From Paraburkholderia phenoliruptrix (lineage in GTDB: Bacteria > Pseudomonadota > Gammaproteobacteria > Burkholderiales > Burkholderiaceae): a stretch of DNA of 64,000 nt. The notes under the pieces were generated by a model that saw only the letters and a program-made list of their open reading frames with translations, did not search any database and was not told where the DNA came from. This document shows, in pieces, positions 34,007 through 42,329 of the stretch (positions within the stretch are counted from its first letter, which is position 1; the number at the start of each line of letters is the position of its first letter). A program made the position numbers and the translations under genes. The stretch lies in NCBI RefSeq assembly GCF_019511605.1, contig NZ_JAEUAV010000024.1:47168-111167 (forward strand), written 5' to 3'.

Positions 34007-34747
34007 TTACCGGTGGTACAGATGATGTTGAAGGATGTAGTCCCACACCGCGGTGGGGACATGGCTTGCGGCCTCGCCGTGCTGTTCGCCGCCCACCTGG
34101 GCAAGCCGCTGGCTCACCTGCTCGCGCAGATGCGCGCGAATGTCGGTGGCCGAGACATTGAACGCAAGCGTCGTGTCGATCAGCAGGTGGCCGCAAGGTG
34201 TGGCTTGCAGAACCTCGGCGCTGGCGCAGCGTGCGTCGAATTCCCGCGCGAGCGCGGGCGGAATCGACGCGAGATCGAAACCGGGCCGGGTAGCCGCGCA
34301 GATGTGCGCGAACTCGAACAGGCGCCGCCAGTCGCGCCATGTGTCCAGATGCACGAGTTGGTCCGCGCCGATCAGCAAGGCAATCGACGCGTCGCTGCCT
34401 TCGCGTTCGCGCCAGCGCTGCAGCGTGTCGACCGTGTAGGTCGGACCGTTGTGCTCGATTTCGTCGGTTGCGACGCGCACCGTGACGCCGGGCAGCTTCA
34501 GTTCACTTGCCGCCGCGCGCGTCATGGCAAGCCGATGCACGGCGGGCGACACGTCGGCTTTCTGCCAGGGCTGGCCGGCCGGCAACAGCACCAGCTCGGT
34601 CAGTCGCAGCACGTCGGCAAAACGCCGCGCGAGCGCGAGGTGGCCGTCGTGAATCGGGTCGAAGGTGCCGCCGAGCAAACCGATCCGGCGAGGCAGTGCA
34701 GCGGAATGAGCGTTCGGCTTCAGGTGAAGATCCTTTGTCGTAGCCAC
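34007..34747 (-). CDS. nadD: nicotinate-nucleotide adenylyltransferase
   Basis: Makes deamido-NAD from nicotinate mononucleotide and ATP. The nucleotidyltransferase motif GLLGGTFDPIHDGHLALA is at about residues 23-40, and VSATDIRAHL near the C-terminus is the ISxTxxR-type motif. At 246 residues it is slightly long because of a 20-residue N-terminal leader; the start could be later. It is 37 bp after hemF on the same strand. Confidence 0.95.
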   Translation of the reverse strand: MATTKDLHLKPNAHSAALPRRIGLLGGTFDPIHDGHLALARRFADVLRLTELVLLPAGQPWQKADVSPAVHRLAMTRAAASELKLPGVTVRVATDEIEHNGPTYTVDTLQRWREREGSDASIALLIGADQLVHLDTWRDWRRLFEFAHICAATRPGFDLASIPPALAREFDARCASAEVLQATPCGHLLIDTTLAFNVSATDIRAHLREQVSQRLAQVGGEQHGEAASHVPTAVWDYILQHHLYHR

Positions 34748-34784
34748 GTGTGAGGCAGTGTGCGGGTCCGGGTGTCCGGAGCGC

Positions 34785-35708
34785 TCACACCCACTCGCGC
34801 GGCACGAGAAAATCGCTGTAAAGGCGCGCTTCGGGCGTGCCCGGCTCGGGCTGCCAGTTGTAGCGCCAGTTCGCCACAGGCGGCATCGACATCAGGATCG
34901 ATTCGGTGCGTCCGCCGCTCTGCAGTCCAAACAGTGTGCCACGGTCGAAGACCAGATTGAACTCGACGTAGCGTCCGCGGCGGTAAGCCTGGAAATCGCG
35001 CTCGGCCTGGCCGTACGGAATGTTGCGGCGCTTTTCGATGATTGGCAGGTACGCCTTGAGGAATCCCTCGCCCACGCTTTTGAGCATCGCGAACGATTGC
35101 TCGAAGCCCGGTGCCGAGTAATCGTCGAAAAAAATTCCGCCTATGCCGCGCGCCTCGTTCCTGTGCTTGAGGAAGAAGTACTCGTCGCACCAGCGCTTGA
35201 AACTCGGGTAGAGGTCGGCGCCATAAGGCTCGAGCGCGTCGCGGCAGGTGCGGTGAAAGTGCTGCGCGTCTTCTTCGTAGCCGTAGTAGGGCGTCAGGTC
35301 CATGCCGCCGCCGAACCAGAACACCGGTTCCTCGCCGGCCTTGGTCGCGATCAGCAAACGCACGTTCATATGCACGGTCGGACAGTACGGATTGTGCGGA
35401 TGCAGCACGAGCGACACGCCCATGGCCTCGAAGCCGCGCCCGGCCAGTTGCGGGCGCGCGGCGCTCGCGGAGCCCGGCAGCGCGTCGCCGGCCACGTCCG
35501 AAAAACCGATGCCCGCTCGCTCGAAGAAGTTGCCGCCTTCGAGAATGCGCGTGCAGCCGCCGCCGCGCAGCTTTTCGCCGGGCGTGCGCTGCCATGCGTC
35601 GGTGGCGAAGGGCTTGCCGTCGAAAGCGCCCAGCGTGTCGGCGATATGGGTTTGCAGGCTTTGCAGCCAGGTGCGCACGGCCTGTGCGTCGTAGCTCGAA
35701 TCGGTCAT
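34785..35708 (-). CDS. hemF: oxygen-dependent coproporphyrinogen III oxidase
   Basis: Decarboxylates coproporphyrinogen III to protoporphyrinogen IX with O2 in haem synthesis. A 307-residue HemF with HNPYCPTVHMNVRLL, FGGGMDLTPYYGYEEDA, HRNEARGIGGIFFDDY, and the C-terminal LFGLQSGGRTESILMSMPP. The start at 35708 (MTDSSYDAQ) was chosen over an in-frame codon 63 bases upstream that adds an Arg-rich segment. It follows purD by 112 bp. Confidence 0.96.
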   Translation of the reverse strand: MTDSSYDAQAVRTWLQSLQTHIADTLGAFDGKPFATDAWQRTPGEKLRGGGCTRILEGGNFFERAGIGFSDVAGDALPGSASAARPQLAGRGFEAMGVSLVLHPHNPYCPTVHMNVRLLIATKAGEEPVFWFGGGMDLTPYYGYEEDAQHFHRTCRDALEPYGADLYPSFKRWCDEYFFLKHRNEARGIGGIFFDDYSAPGFEQSFAMLKSVGEGFLKAYLPIIEKRRNIPYGQAERDFQAYRRGRYVEFNLVFDRGTLFGLQSGGRTESILMSMPPVANWRYNWQPEPGTPEARLYSDFLVPREWV

Positions 35709-35820
35709 CAATGCAGGTGCTGAAGGCGGCACGCGGGTGCCGCGGGTTCGTCGCGATGCGCCGCCGCGCACCCGCAGTTTAGCGCCGTTGGCGCCACGCC
35801 CGGGCGCGACGGAGGGCGTC

Positions 35821-37119
35821 TCAGTGCTTCCCTTCGGTCCTGGCGTCGTGCTTGCGGTTCAGCGCGCGGTAGCCGATGTCGCGCCGGTATTGCATGCCGT
35901 CGAACGAAATCTGGTTGATCGTTTCGTACGCGACCGACTGCGCGCTGCGGACCGAATCGGCCAGACCCACCACGCACAGCACGCGCCCGCCGGAGGTCAG
36001 CAGCTTGCCGTCCGTCAGCGTGGTGCCCGCGTGGAAAGTGACCGAATCCGCCGTTTCAGCGGGAATGTCGTTGATGCGGTCGCCCTTGCGCGGCGTGTCG
36101 GGATAGTTGTGCGCGGCGAGCACGACGCCTAGCGCCGTGCGGCGGTCCCACTCCAGTTCGACCGTGTCGAGCGTGCCGGCGATGGCCTGCTCGACCACCT
36201 TCGAATAGTCGCCCTTCAGACGCGCCATGATCGGCTGGGTTTCGGGGTCGCCCATTCGGCAGTTGAACTCGAGCGTCTTCGGATTGCCTTGCGCGTCGAT
36301 CATCAGGCCGGCGTACAGAAAGCCGGTGTAGCGAATGCCTTCCTTCTCCATGCCGCGCACCGTCGGCAGGATGATTTCGCGCATCACGCGCGCGTGCAGT
36401 TGCGGCGTGACGATCGGCGCAGGCGAATAGGCGCCCATGCCGCCGGTGTTCGGGCCCTGGTCGCCGTCGAGCAGACGCTTGTGGTCCTGGCTCGACGCGA
36501 GCGGCAGCACGTGCTTGCCGTCCACCATCACGATGAAGCTTGCTTCCTCGCCGGCCAGAAACTCTTCGATCACCACGCGCGCGCCCGCGTCGCCGAGCTT
36601 GTTGTCCGCCAGCATCATGTCCACGGCAGCGTGCGCTTCTTCCAGCGTTTGCGCCACGACGACGCCCTTGCCGGCAGCGAGACCGTCCGCCTTGATGACG
36701 ATGGGCGCGCCCTTGGCGTCGAGGTACGCGTGCGCGGCGGCGACGTCGGCGAAGGTTTCGTACTCGGCGGTCGGAATCGCGTGACGCTTCATGAACGCCT
36801 TCGCGAAGTCTTTCGAGCTTTCGAGCTGCGCCGCTTCCCTGGTCGGCCCGAAAATCTTCAGCCCGCGCGAGCGGAACAGATTGACGATGCCCGCCGCGAG
36901 GGGCGCTTCCGGCCCGACCAGCGTAAAGGCAATCTGTTCTTTCTCGACAAAATCGGCGAGCGCGTCCAGCTCTGTAATGTCGACGTTGCGCAGGCGCTCG
37001 TCCTGGGCGGTGCCGCCGTTGCCAGGAGCCACGTAGACGAGCTGGACCCGCGGCGACTGCGCGAGCTTCCACGCGAGCGCATGTTCGCGACCGCCGGAAC
37101 CGACGACGAGTAACTTCAT
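35821..37119 (-). CDS. purD: phosphoribosylamine-glycine ligase
   Basis: Second step of purine synthesis, forming GAR. The N-terminus MKLLVVGSGGREHALAWKL and the ATP-grasp pieces IVIKADGLAAGKGVVVA and NTGGMGAYSPAP are GARS signatures. The 432-residue length includes a short charged tail (RKHDARTEGKH). The 261-bp gap upstream to yebC holds no gene or clear hairpin I can support. Confidence 0.97.
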   Translation of the reverse strand: MKLLVVGSGGREHALAWKLAQSPRVQLVYVAPGNGGTAQDERLRNVDITELDALADFVEKEQIAFTLVGPEAPLAAGIVNLFRSRGLKIFGPTREAAQLESSKDFAKAFMKRHAIPTAEYETFADVAAAHAYLDAKGAPIVIKADGLAAGKGVVVAQTLEEAHAAVDMMLADNKLGDAGARVVIEEFLAGEEASFIVMVDGKHVLPLASSQDHKRLLDGDQGPNTGGMGAYSPAPIVTPQLHARVMREIILPTVRGMEKEGIRYTGFLYAGLMIDAQGNPKTLEFNCRMGDPETQPIMARLKGDYSKVVEQAIAGTLDTVELEWDRRTALGVVLAAHNYPDTPRKGDRINDIPAETADSVTFHAGTTLTDGKLLTSGGRVLCVVGLADSVRSAQSVAYETINQISFDGMQYRRDIGYRALNRKHDARTEGKH

Positions 37120-37380
37120 GTGAATCCCCGAAACTTAGAAACCATAAACGGCGCCCGCCCGATGCGGCGGCGAGCCGTGCAATAACAGTGAGTTCCGCCA
37201 TGCGTGCCGCCGGGCGAGGCGGGCGCAACGCATGGCGAGCCCGGATGAAAGCGGCGCCCGCACACCGACGCGCCGGCCTGGCGACGCCCGTTCAGCAGCA
37301 ACGTTGAAGCGTTCCGGCGGCGTGCGCGGCATGAGCGCAGCATACGCGCGGCATGAGCGGGCGCACGCCGGCAAGCGGCT

Positions 37381-38109
37381 TCATTCGTCGGCGATCGCGG
37401 CGTTCGTATAGACTTCCTGCACGTCGTCCAGATTTTCCAGCGCGTCGAGCAGCTTCTGCATTTTCACCGCGTCGTCGCCGGTGAACTCGACTTCCGTCTG
37501 AGGTTTCATCGTGACTTCGGCCACTTCCGCCTTGAAGCCGGCCGCTTCCAGCGCGGCCTTGACCTTCGGAAAGTCGTTCGGCGGGCACAGTACTTCAATG
37601 CTGCCGTCTTCGTTCGTGACGACGTCGTCTGCACCGGCTTCGAGCGCGGCTTCCATCAGCTTGTCTTCGGGCGTGCCCGGTGCGAACAGGAACTGGCCGA
37701 CGTGATCGAACATGAACGACACCGAGCCGTCCGTGCCCATGTTGCCGCCGTTCTTCGAAAACGCGTGGCGCACTTCCGCCACCGTGCGCGTACGGTTGTC
37801 GGTCATGGTGTCGACGATCACCGCCGCACCGCCGATGCCGTAGCCTTCGTAGCGGATTTCTTCGTAGTTCGCGCCGTCCACACCGCCCACGCCGCGCTGG
37901 ATCGCACGGTTGACGTTGTCTTTGGGCATGTTGGCGTCGTACGCCTTTTCGACGGCGAGCCGCAGACGCGGGTTCGAGTCGATGTCGCCGCCGCCCATGC
38001 GCGCCGCGACCTGAATTTCCTTGATGAGCCGCGTCCAGACCTTGCCGCGCTTGGCATCGGCCGCTGCTTTCTTATGCTTGATGTTGGCCCATTTCGAATG
38101 ACCCGCCAT
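37381..38109 (-). CDS. YebC/PmpR family regulatory protein
   Basis: A 242-residue member of the YebC/TACO1 family, starting MAGHSKWANIKHKKAAADAK and with ANYEEIRYEGYGIGGAAVIV. Members are described as DNA-binding regulators or as translation factors for proline-rich stretches; which applies here cannot be told. It is probably transcribed alone, with a 580-bp upstream gap and 261-bp downstream gap. Confidence 0.95.
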   Translation of the reverse strand: MAGHSKWANIKHKKAAADAKRGKVWTRLIKEIQVAARMGGGDIDSNPRLRLAVEKAYDANMPKDNVNRAIQRGVGGVDGANYEEIRYEGYGIGGAAVIVDTMTDNRTRTVAEVRHAFSKNGGNMGTDGSVSFMFDHVGQFLFAPGTPEDKLMEAALEAGADDVVTNEDGSIEVLCPPNDFPKVKAALEAAGFKAEVAEVTMKPQTEVEFTGDDAVKMQKLLDALENLDDVQEVYTNAAIADE

Positions 38110-38689
38110 ACCTTTCTCCGTCGCGCGCGCCAGTGGGCGCCCGCATTGTGCAATTGTCGTTGCGATTTTTCGGGCGCTCGTAAAAGGCGCGCCTCGATGT
38201 CAAACCGTGCCGGTGTTTCTGCCCGCCCGCTTTGCGCCGCGTCCGGCCGGCCGCCGCGCCCGTCTTTGCGTGTGCGTCTGGCTTTGCGCCGGCGCGCACG
38301 CCTGCGTTGGCGTTCACGTTTCAGTCCGCGTGTGCTGCGTTTGCCGCGTTTGCCGTGTTTGCCGTGTTTGCGTTTGTGAACGCAGGTGCCTGCGCATTTG
38401 CAGCCACACCGCGCCGCTCGCAAGCCGGCTCCGGCAAGCCGGGCGGGCCATCGTGCGCGGCACACACCGCGCATGCGCTCGCCTTTGTCCGGGTGAGCTC
38501 GCATCGCGCACTGGAACGCCCGCCGCGCCTCGCATTGCGTGCAAGGCACGTGATTCAGGCGGATTTGAATTTTATCACGCCGCGCGGCCGCGACAGCGGC
38601 CGGCGTGGCGTGAAACTGCACGGAAAGTGTGCGAAAACCACGCGTTTGCGGCGCGATCACACGCCGCACGGCGGTTTTTCAACCGCGTC
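38110..38689. other. long non-coding gap between yebC and upp
   Basis: No gene can be supported in these 580 bp; all open frames are GC-driven and lack ribosome sites. It holds a 9-bp tandem repeat at 38337-38372 and the yebC promoter region. A weak GCGGCG/CGCCGC hairpin near 38655-38675, just downstream of upp, lacks a good T-run. Confidence 0.6.
38337..38372. repeat. 9-bp tandem repeat (unit GYGTTTGCC)
   Basis: Four head-to-tail units: GCGTTTGCC, GCGTTTGCC, GTGTTTGCC, GTGTTTGCG. The unit resembles the GCGTTCRCC repeat at 7684-7784. Confidence 0.85.
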
Positions 38690-39340
38690 TCAGTTTTTCG
38701 TGCCGAACAGGCGGTCGCCCGCGTCGCCGAGACCCGGCACGATGTACGCGTGTTCGTTCAGATGCGAGTCGAGCGAGGCCACGTAGAGCTTCACGTCCGG
38801 ATGCGCGTCCTGGAACACCTGCACGCCCTCGGGCGCCGCCACCAGAGCGAGGAACAGGATGTTTTCCGCAGCCACGTTGCGGCGCTTGAGCACGTCGACC
38901 GCATGCACGGCGGAATAGCCGGTCGCGACCATCGGGTCGCACAGAATGAACACGCGGTCTTCCAGGTCGGGCAGGCGCACCAGATATTCCACCGGCCGGT
39001 GGTCCTCGGCGCGATAGACGCCGATGTGGCCCACGCGGGCCGACGGCACGAGCTCCAGCAAGCCGTCCGACATGCCGATGCCCGCGCGCAGCACCGGCAC
39101 GATGGCGAGCTTCTTGCCTGCGATCACCGGCGCGTCGATCTCGACGAGCGGCGTGCTCAGGCGGCGCGTGGTCATCGGCAGGTTGCGGGTGATTTCGTAG
39201 CCCATCAGCAGCGTGATCTCGCGCAGCAGTTCGCGGAATGTGCGCGTCGAGGTGTCCCGGTCGCGCATGTGCGACAGCTTGTGCTGGATCAGCGGGTGAT
39301 CGAGGATGAAGAGATTGGGGAAACGGCTGTCCTGAGTCAT
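38690..39340 (-). CDS. upp: uracil phosphoribosyltransferase
   Basis: Salvages uracil to UMP with PRPP. A 216-residue protein with HPLIQHKLSHMRDRDTST, the PRPP loop FILCDPMVATGYSA, and the C-terminal uracil-binding YIVPGLGDAGDRLFGT. ATG at 39340 (MTQDSRFPNLF). It is divergent from the SDR gene, 261 bp away. Confidence 0.97.
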   Translation of the reverse strand: MTQDSRFPNLFILDHPLIQHKLSHMRDRDTSTRTFRELLREITLLMGYEITRNLPMTTRRLSTPLVEIDAPVIAGKKLAIVPVLRAGIGMSDGLLELVPSARVGHIGVYRAEDHRPVEYLVRLPDLEDRVFILCDPMVATGYSAVHAVDVLKRRNVAAENILFLALVAAPEGVQVFQDAHPDVKLYVASLDSHLNEHAYIVPGLGDAGDRLFGTKN

Positions 39341-39601
39341 GGCGGGGGCACGAGCGGCGGGTGAAAGGTCGATCCGGGTCGATTCAGGTCGATTCGTCTC
39401 GATCCGGAAATCGGTTCGGCGCGCCGCCGGCCGGCAAACCACTTCCGTCAGCCGGCAAACGCGCCACGGCGCAAGTTTACCGAAAGAGTGCCACCCGAAG
39501 ATACCGGAGATTGCAGCCACCCGGCGCAGCCTGGCACTGATTCTTCTAGAATCGGGGGAAACTTTGCAACCATCGGCACAAGCAACGAGGAGAACGCATA
39601 C

Positions 39602-40381
39602 ATGGACATGGGAATGGCGGGGCGCACAGCGCTCGTTTGCGCGGCGAGCAAGGGTCTGGGGCGCGGCTGTGCCGAAGCGCTCGCGGCCGAGGGCGTCAAC
39701 CTGACGATCGTCGCTCGCACCGCCGGGACGCTCGAGGCGACGGCCGAGCACATCCGCCGCCAGAGCGGTGTAGAAGTGAAGACGGTCGCGTGCGACATCA
39801 CCACGCCCGAAGGCCGGGCTGCGGCGCTGGCGGCGTGCCCGCAGCCGGACATTCTCGTCAATAACGCGGGCGGGCCGCCGCCGGGCGACTTTCGCAACTT
39901 CACGCACGACGACTGGATTCGCGCGCTCGAAAGCAACATGCTCACGCCCATCGAACTGATCCGCGCGACCATCGACTCGATGAGCGCGCGCGGCTACGGG
40001 CGCATCGTCAACATCACGAGTTCGGCGGTGAAGGCGCCGATCGACGTGCTGGGCCTTTCCAACGGCGCACGTTCGGGACTCACCGGCTTTGTCGCGGGTC
40101 TCGCGCGCAAAGTGGCGCCGACCGGCGTGACGATCAACAATCTGCTGCCGGGCATGTTCGACACGGACCGCATTGCCGTCACTATGGCGGCCACGGCCAA
40201 AGCGAACAACATTTCCGTCGAAGAAGCGCGCCAGCAGCGCATGAAGGCAATTCCCGCCGGCCGCTTCGGCACGCCCGCGGAGTTCGGCCGCGCCTGTGCC
40301 TTCCTGTGCAGCGTGCATGCCGGTTACATCACAGGGCAGAACTGGTTGATCGACGGCGGCGCGTACCCCGGCACTTTCTGA
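39602..40381 (+). CDS. atypical SDR family oxidoreductase lacking the YxxxK catalytic pair
   Basis: A 259-residue Rossmann protein of the SDR superfamily. The cofactor motif is present though altered (CAASKGLGRG, near residues 13-22), NNAGGPPPG follows, and the Ser of NITSSA is kept. The usual Tyr-x3-Lys is replaced by SNGAR (S153, R157), at exactly the normal spacing from the serine. Catalysis by the classical mechanism is therefore doubtful. GAGGAG precedes ATG 39602. mgsA follows after 79 bp, possibly in one operon. Confidence 0.85.
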   Translation: MDMGMAGRTALVCAASKGLGRGCAEALAAEGVNLTIVARTAGTLEATAEHIRRQSGVEVKTVACDITTPEGRAAALAACPQPDILVNNAGGPPPGDFRNFTHDDWIRALESNMLTPIELIRATIDSMSARGYGRIVNITSSAVKAPIDVLGLSNGARSGLTGFVAGLARKVAPTGVTINNLLPGMFDTDRIAVTMAATAKANNISVEEARQQRMKAIPAGRFGTPAEFGRACAFLCSVHAGYITGQNWLIDGGAYPGTF

Positions 40382-40460
40382 CGCGCATACGTGCGTTGCC
40401 GCAGCATCCGCTGCAACATCACAACAACGACAATCACAACGGTTTCAGGAGTCTTACGTC

Positions 40461-40850
40461 ATGACCACCCGCATAGCGCTGATCGCGCACGATCACAAGA
40501 AGGACGACATCGTCCGCCTCGCCGGCGAGTACGTCGACACGCTGCGGCGCTGCGACATCATCGCGACCGGCACGACCGGCGGGCGCATCAGCGAAGCACA
40601 CGGCCTGCCGGTAGAGCGCATGCTGTCCGGTCCGCATGGCGGCGACCTGCAGATCGGCGCGCAACTCGCGGAAGGGCGCGTGGACATGGTGATCTTCCTG
40701 CGCGATCCGATGACGCCGCAACCGCATGAGCCGGACATCAACGCGCTGGTGCGCGCGTGCGACGTGCACAACATTCCGTGCGCGACCAATATTTCGACGG
40801 CGCGCATGATTCTGGACGTGCTCACGCTGCGCCTCGCGCAACAGGCCTGA
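40461..40850 (+). CDS. mgsA: methylglyoxal synthase
   Basis: Converts dihydroxyacetone phosphate to methylglyoxal and phosphate, a bypass under sugar-phosphate stress. A 129-residue MgsA with ALIAHDHKKDDIV, the phosphate-binding ATGTTGGRI, LSGPHGGDLQIGAQLAEG and FLRDPMTPQPHEPDI with the catalytic Asp residues. It lies between the atypical SDR and a quinone oxidoreductase, both plausible carbonyl-handling partners by inference. Confidence 0.96.
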   Translation: MTTRIALIAHDHKKDDIVRLAGEYVDTLRRCDIIATGTTGGRISEAHGLPVERMLSGPHGGDLQIGAQLAEGRVDMVIFLRDPMTPQPHEPDINALVRACDVHNIPCATNISTARMILDVLTLRLAQQA

Positions 40851-40880
40851 CGCTGCTTGCGCCGCCGGGTATCCCGGCAA

Positions 40881-40929
40881 CACAGGCGAACCCAGGCAAA
40901 CCCAGGCGACCCCAGGCACCCCAGGCAAC
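40881..40929. repeat. 10-bp tandem repeat (unit CCCAGGCRAM)
   Basis: About five units (CACAGGCGAA, CCCAGGCAAA, CCCAGGCGAC, CCCAGGCAC, CCCAGGCAAC) fill the mgsA-quinone oxidoreductase gap. Confidence 0.8.
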
Positions 40930-40964
40930 ACCATCAGCCGGCATTCGCCATCAAGGAGACGTGA

Positions 40965-41939
40965 ATGGTCAAAGCAATCCGATTCGATAAAACCGGCGGG
41001 CCCGAAGTGATGAAATGGGTCGACGTCGAAGTGGGCGAGCCCGCAGCGGGCGAGATCCGCATCCGTCAGACGGCGGTCGGGCTCAACTATATCGACGTGT
41101 ACTTTCGCACCGGCCTGTATCCGCTGCCCTTGCCGGGTGGCCTCGGCATGGAAGCCGCTGGAGAAGTGATAGCGGTCGGCACGGGCGTGAGCGATCTGAA
41201 AGCGGGCGACCGCGTCGCCTACGTCGCGCGACCGCCCGGCGCCTATGCACAGGAGCGCGTGCTGCCGGCGGCGCAGGTCATCAGGCTGCCGGACGCGATC
41301 AGCGACGAACAGGCCGCCTCCGTCATGCTGCAAGGGCTCACCGCGCAATACCTGCTGCGCCGCACGTACCCGGTGAAAGCCGGCGACACGATCCTGATTC
41401 AGGCTGCGGCGGGCGGCGTCGGTCTGCTGGTGTGCCAGTGGGCGAAGGCGCTCGGTGCGACCGTGATCGGTACCGTGGGCTCCGACGAAAAAGCGGAGAT
41501 CGCCAAAGCGCACGGCTGCGACCACGCCATCGTCTACACGCGCGAGAACTTCACGAAGCGCGTGCGCGAGATCACCAATGGCGCGGGCGTGCCGGTCGTG
41601 TACGACTCCATCGGCAAGGACACGTTTGCCGGCTCGCTCGATTGCCTCGCGCCGCTTGGCATGTTCGTGAGCTTCGGCAATGCGTCCGGGCCGCTGCCGC
41701 CTATCGACTCGTCGGAATTCGCCGGACGCGGTTCGCTGTTTTTCACGCGTCCCACGCTGTTCACGTATATAGGCAAGCGCAGCGACTACGAGGCAATGGC
41801 CGCCGAACTGTTCGGCGTGCTGACCTCGGGCAAGGTGAAGACGAGCATCAATCAGCGCTATGCGCTTTCCGACGTGGGACAGGCGCACGCGGACCTCGAA
41901 GCGCGCAAGACCACAGGCTCGACCATCCTGCTGCCGTAG
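40965..41939 (+). CDS. quinone oxidoreductase (zeta-crystallin type, NADPH)
   Basis: A 324-residue MDR-superfamily quinone reductase. MVKAIRFDKTGGPEVMKWVD opens the GroES-like domain, and the cofactor site is QAAAGGVGLLVCQWAKALGA near residues 145-165. No structural zinc Cys cluster is seen, as expected for zeta-crystallin-like Qor. It probably reduces quinones by one electron with NADPH. AAGGAG lies a few bases before the ATG, and a strong terminator follows. Confidence 0.93.
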   Translation: MVKAIRFDKTGGPEVMKWVDVEVGEPAAGEIRIRQTAVGLNYIDVYFRTGLYPLPLPGGLGMEAAGEVIAVGTGVSDLKAGDRVAYVARPPGAYAQERVLPAAQVIRLPDAISDEQAASVMLQGLTAQYLLRRTYPVKAGDTILIQAAAGGVGLLVCQWAKALGATVIGTVGSDEKAEIAKAHGCDHAIVYTRENFTKRVREITNGAGVPVVYDSIGKDTFAGSLDCLAPLGMFVSFGNASGPLPPIDSSEFAGRGSLFFTRPTLFTYIGKRSDYEAMAAELFGVLTSGKVKTSINQRYALSDVGQAHADLEARKTTGSTILLP

Positions 41940-41963
41940 TCTCGTCACGCATTTTCGCGGACC

Positions 41964-42006
41964 CCAAGGGCCGTTCCATCTCGCGATGGAGCGGCCCTTG
42001 GTTTTT
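41964..42006 (+). terminator. intrinsic terminator after the quinone oxidoreductase gene
   Basis: A 17-bp stem (arms 41964-41980 and 41985-42001, one T-G pair) with a TCGC loop and a following T-run. It separates the mgsA region from the kdp operon. Confidence 0.9.
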
Positions 42007-42033
42007 GTGGCTGTCGGTTCTCTGCGTTTACGG

Positions 42034-42044
42034 GATTTTTATAC
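42034..42044 (+). promoter_or_regulatory. candidate KdpE-binding T-rich site upstream of kdp
   Basis: GATTTTTATAC stands out as AT-rich 83 bp before the first small gene of the kdp operon and resembles the T-rich KdpE site of enterobacteria. This is a similarity judged by eye only. Confidence 0.3.
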
Positions 42045-42126
42045 GGCCTGCGCGAGCTTTGATCAGGTCTTTACGCGCTCGCGACTATCGTTGCGGCTAT
42101 CCAAAGTCCGTCAATGGAGAACAAAA

Positions 42127-42240
42127 ATGGATGTGCTGTACGTCGGGGCCATTGCGCTTTTTGCCGCGCTGACCTTTGCACTGATCGCCGGCTGCGAGAA
42201 GCTGCTGCTGTCGCGGCGTGGGCAGGGAGCGCGCTCATGA
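42127..42240 (+). CDS. small membrane protein at the head of the kdp operon (37 aa)
   Basis: A 37-codon frame, MDVLYVGAIALFAALTF then ALIAGCEKLLLSRRGQGARS, with one hydrophobic helix (about residues 4-22) and a basic C-terminus. GGAG at 42116-42119 is seven bases before the ATG, and the stop overlaps the kdpF start (ATGA at 42237-42240). The ribosome site, coupling and membrane-helix composition support a real gene. It is not KdpF, which follows. The function is unknown; a small accessory of the Kdp ATPase is a guess. Confidence 0.75.
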   Translation: MDVLYVGAIALFAALTFALIAGCEKLLLSRRGQGARS

Positions 42241-42329
42241 ACTGGATGCTGTGGATGTCGGGCGCCGCGACCGCGCTGCTGTTTGCGTACCTGGTGTATG
42301 CGCTTTTGCGCGCGGAGGACATCGAATGA
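42237..42329 (+). CDS. kdpF: potassium-transporting ATPase subunit F
   Basis: A 30-residue single-span peptide (MNWMLWMSGAATALLFAYLV then YALLRAEDIE), matching KdpF with its terminal YALLRAE-type ending. KdpF stabilises the KdpABC complex. It overlaps the stop of the upstream small gene and its own stop overlaps the kdpA ATG (ATGA at 42326-42329). Confidence 0.88.
   Translation: MNWMLWMSGAATALLFAYLVYALLRAEDIE

Noticed and set aside
38110..38689. Protein-coding gene in the yebC-upp gap
   Set aside because: Open frames overlap the tandem repeat, lack ribosome sites and show no recognisable domain.
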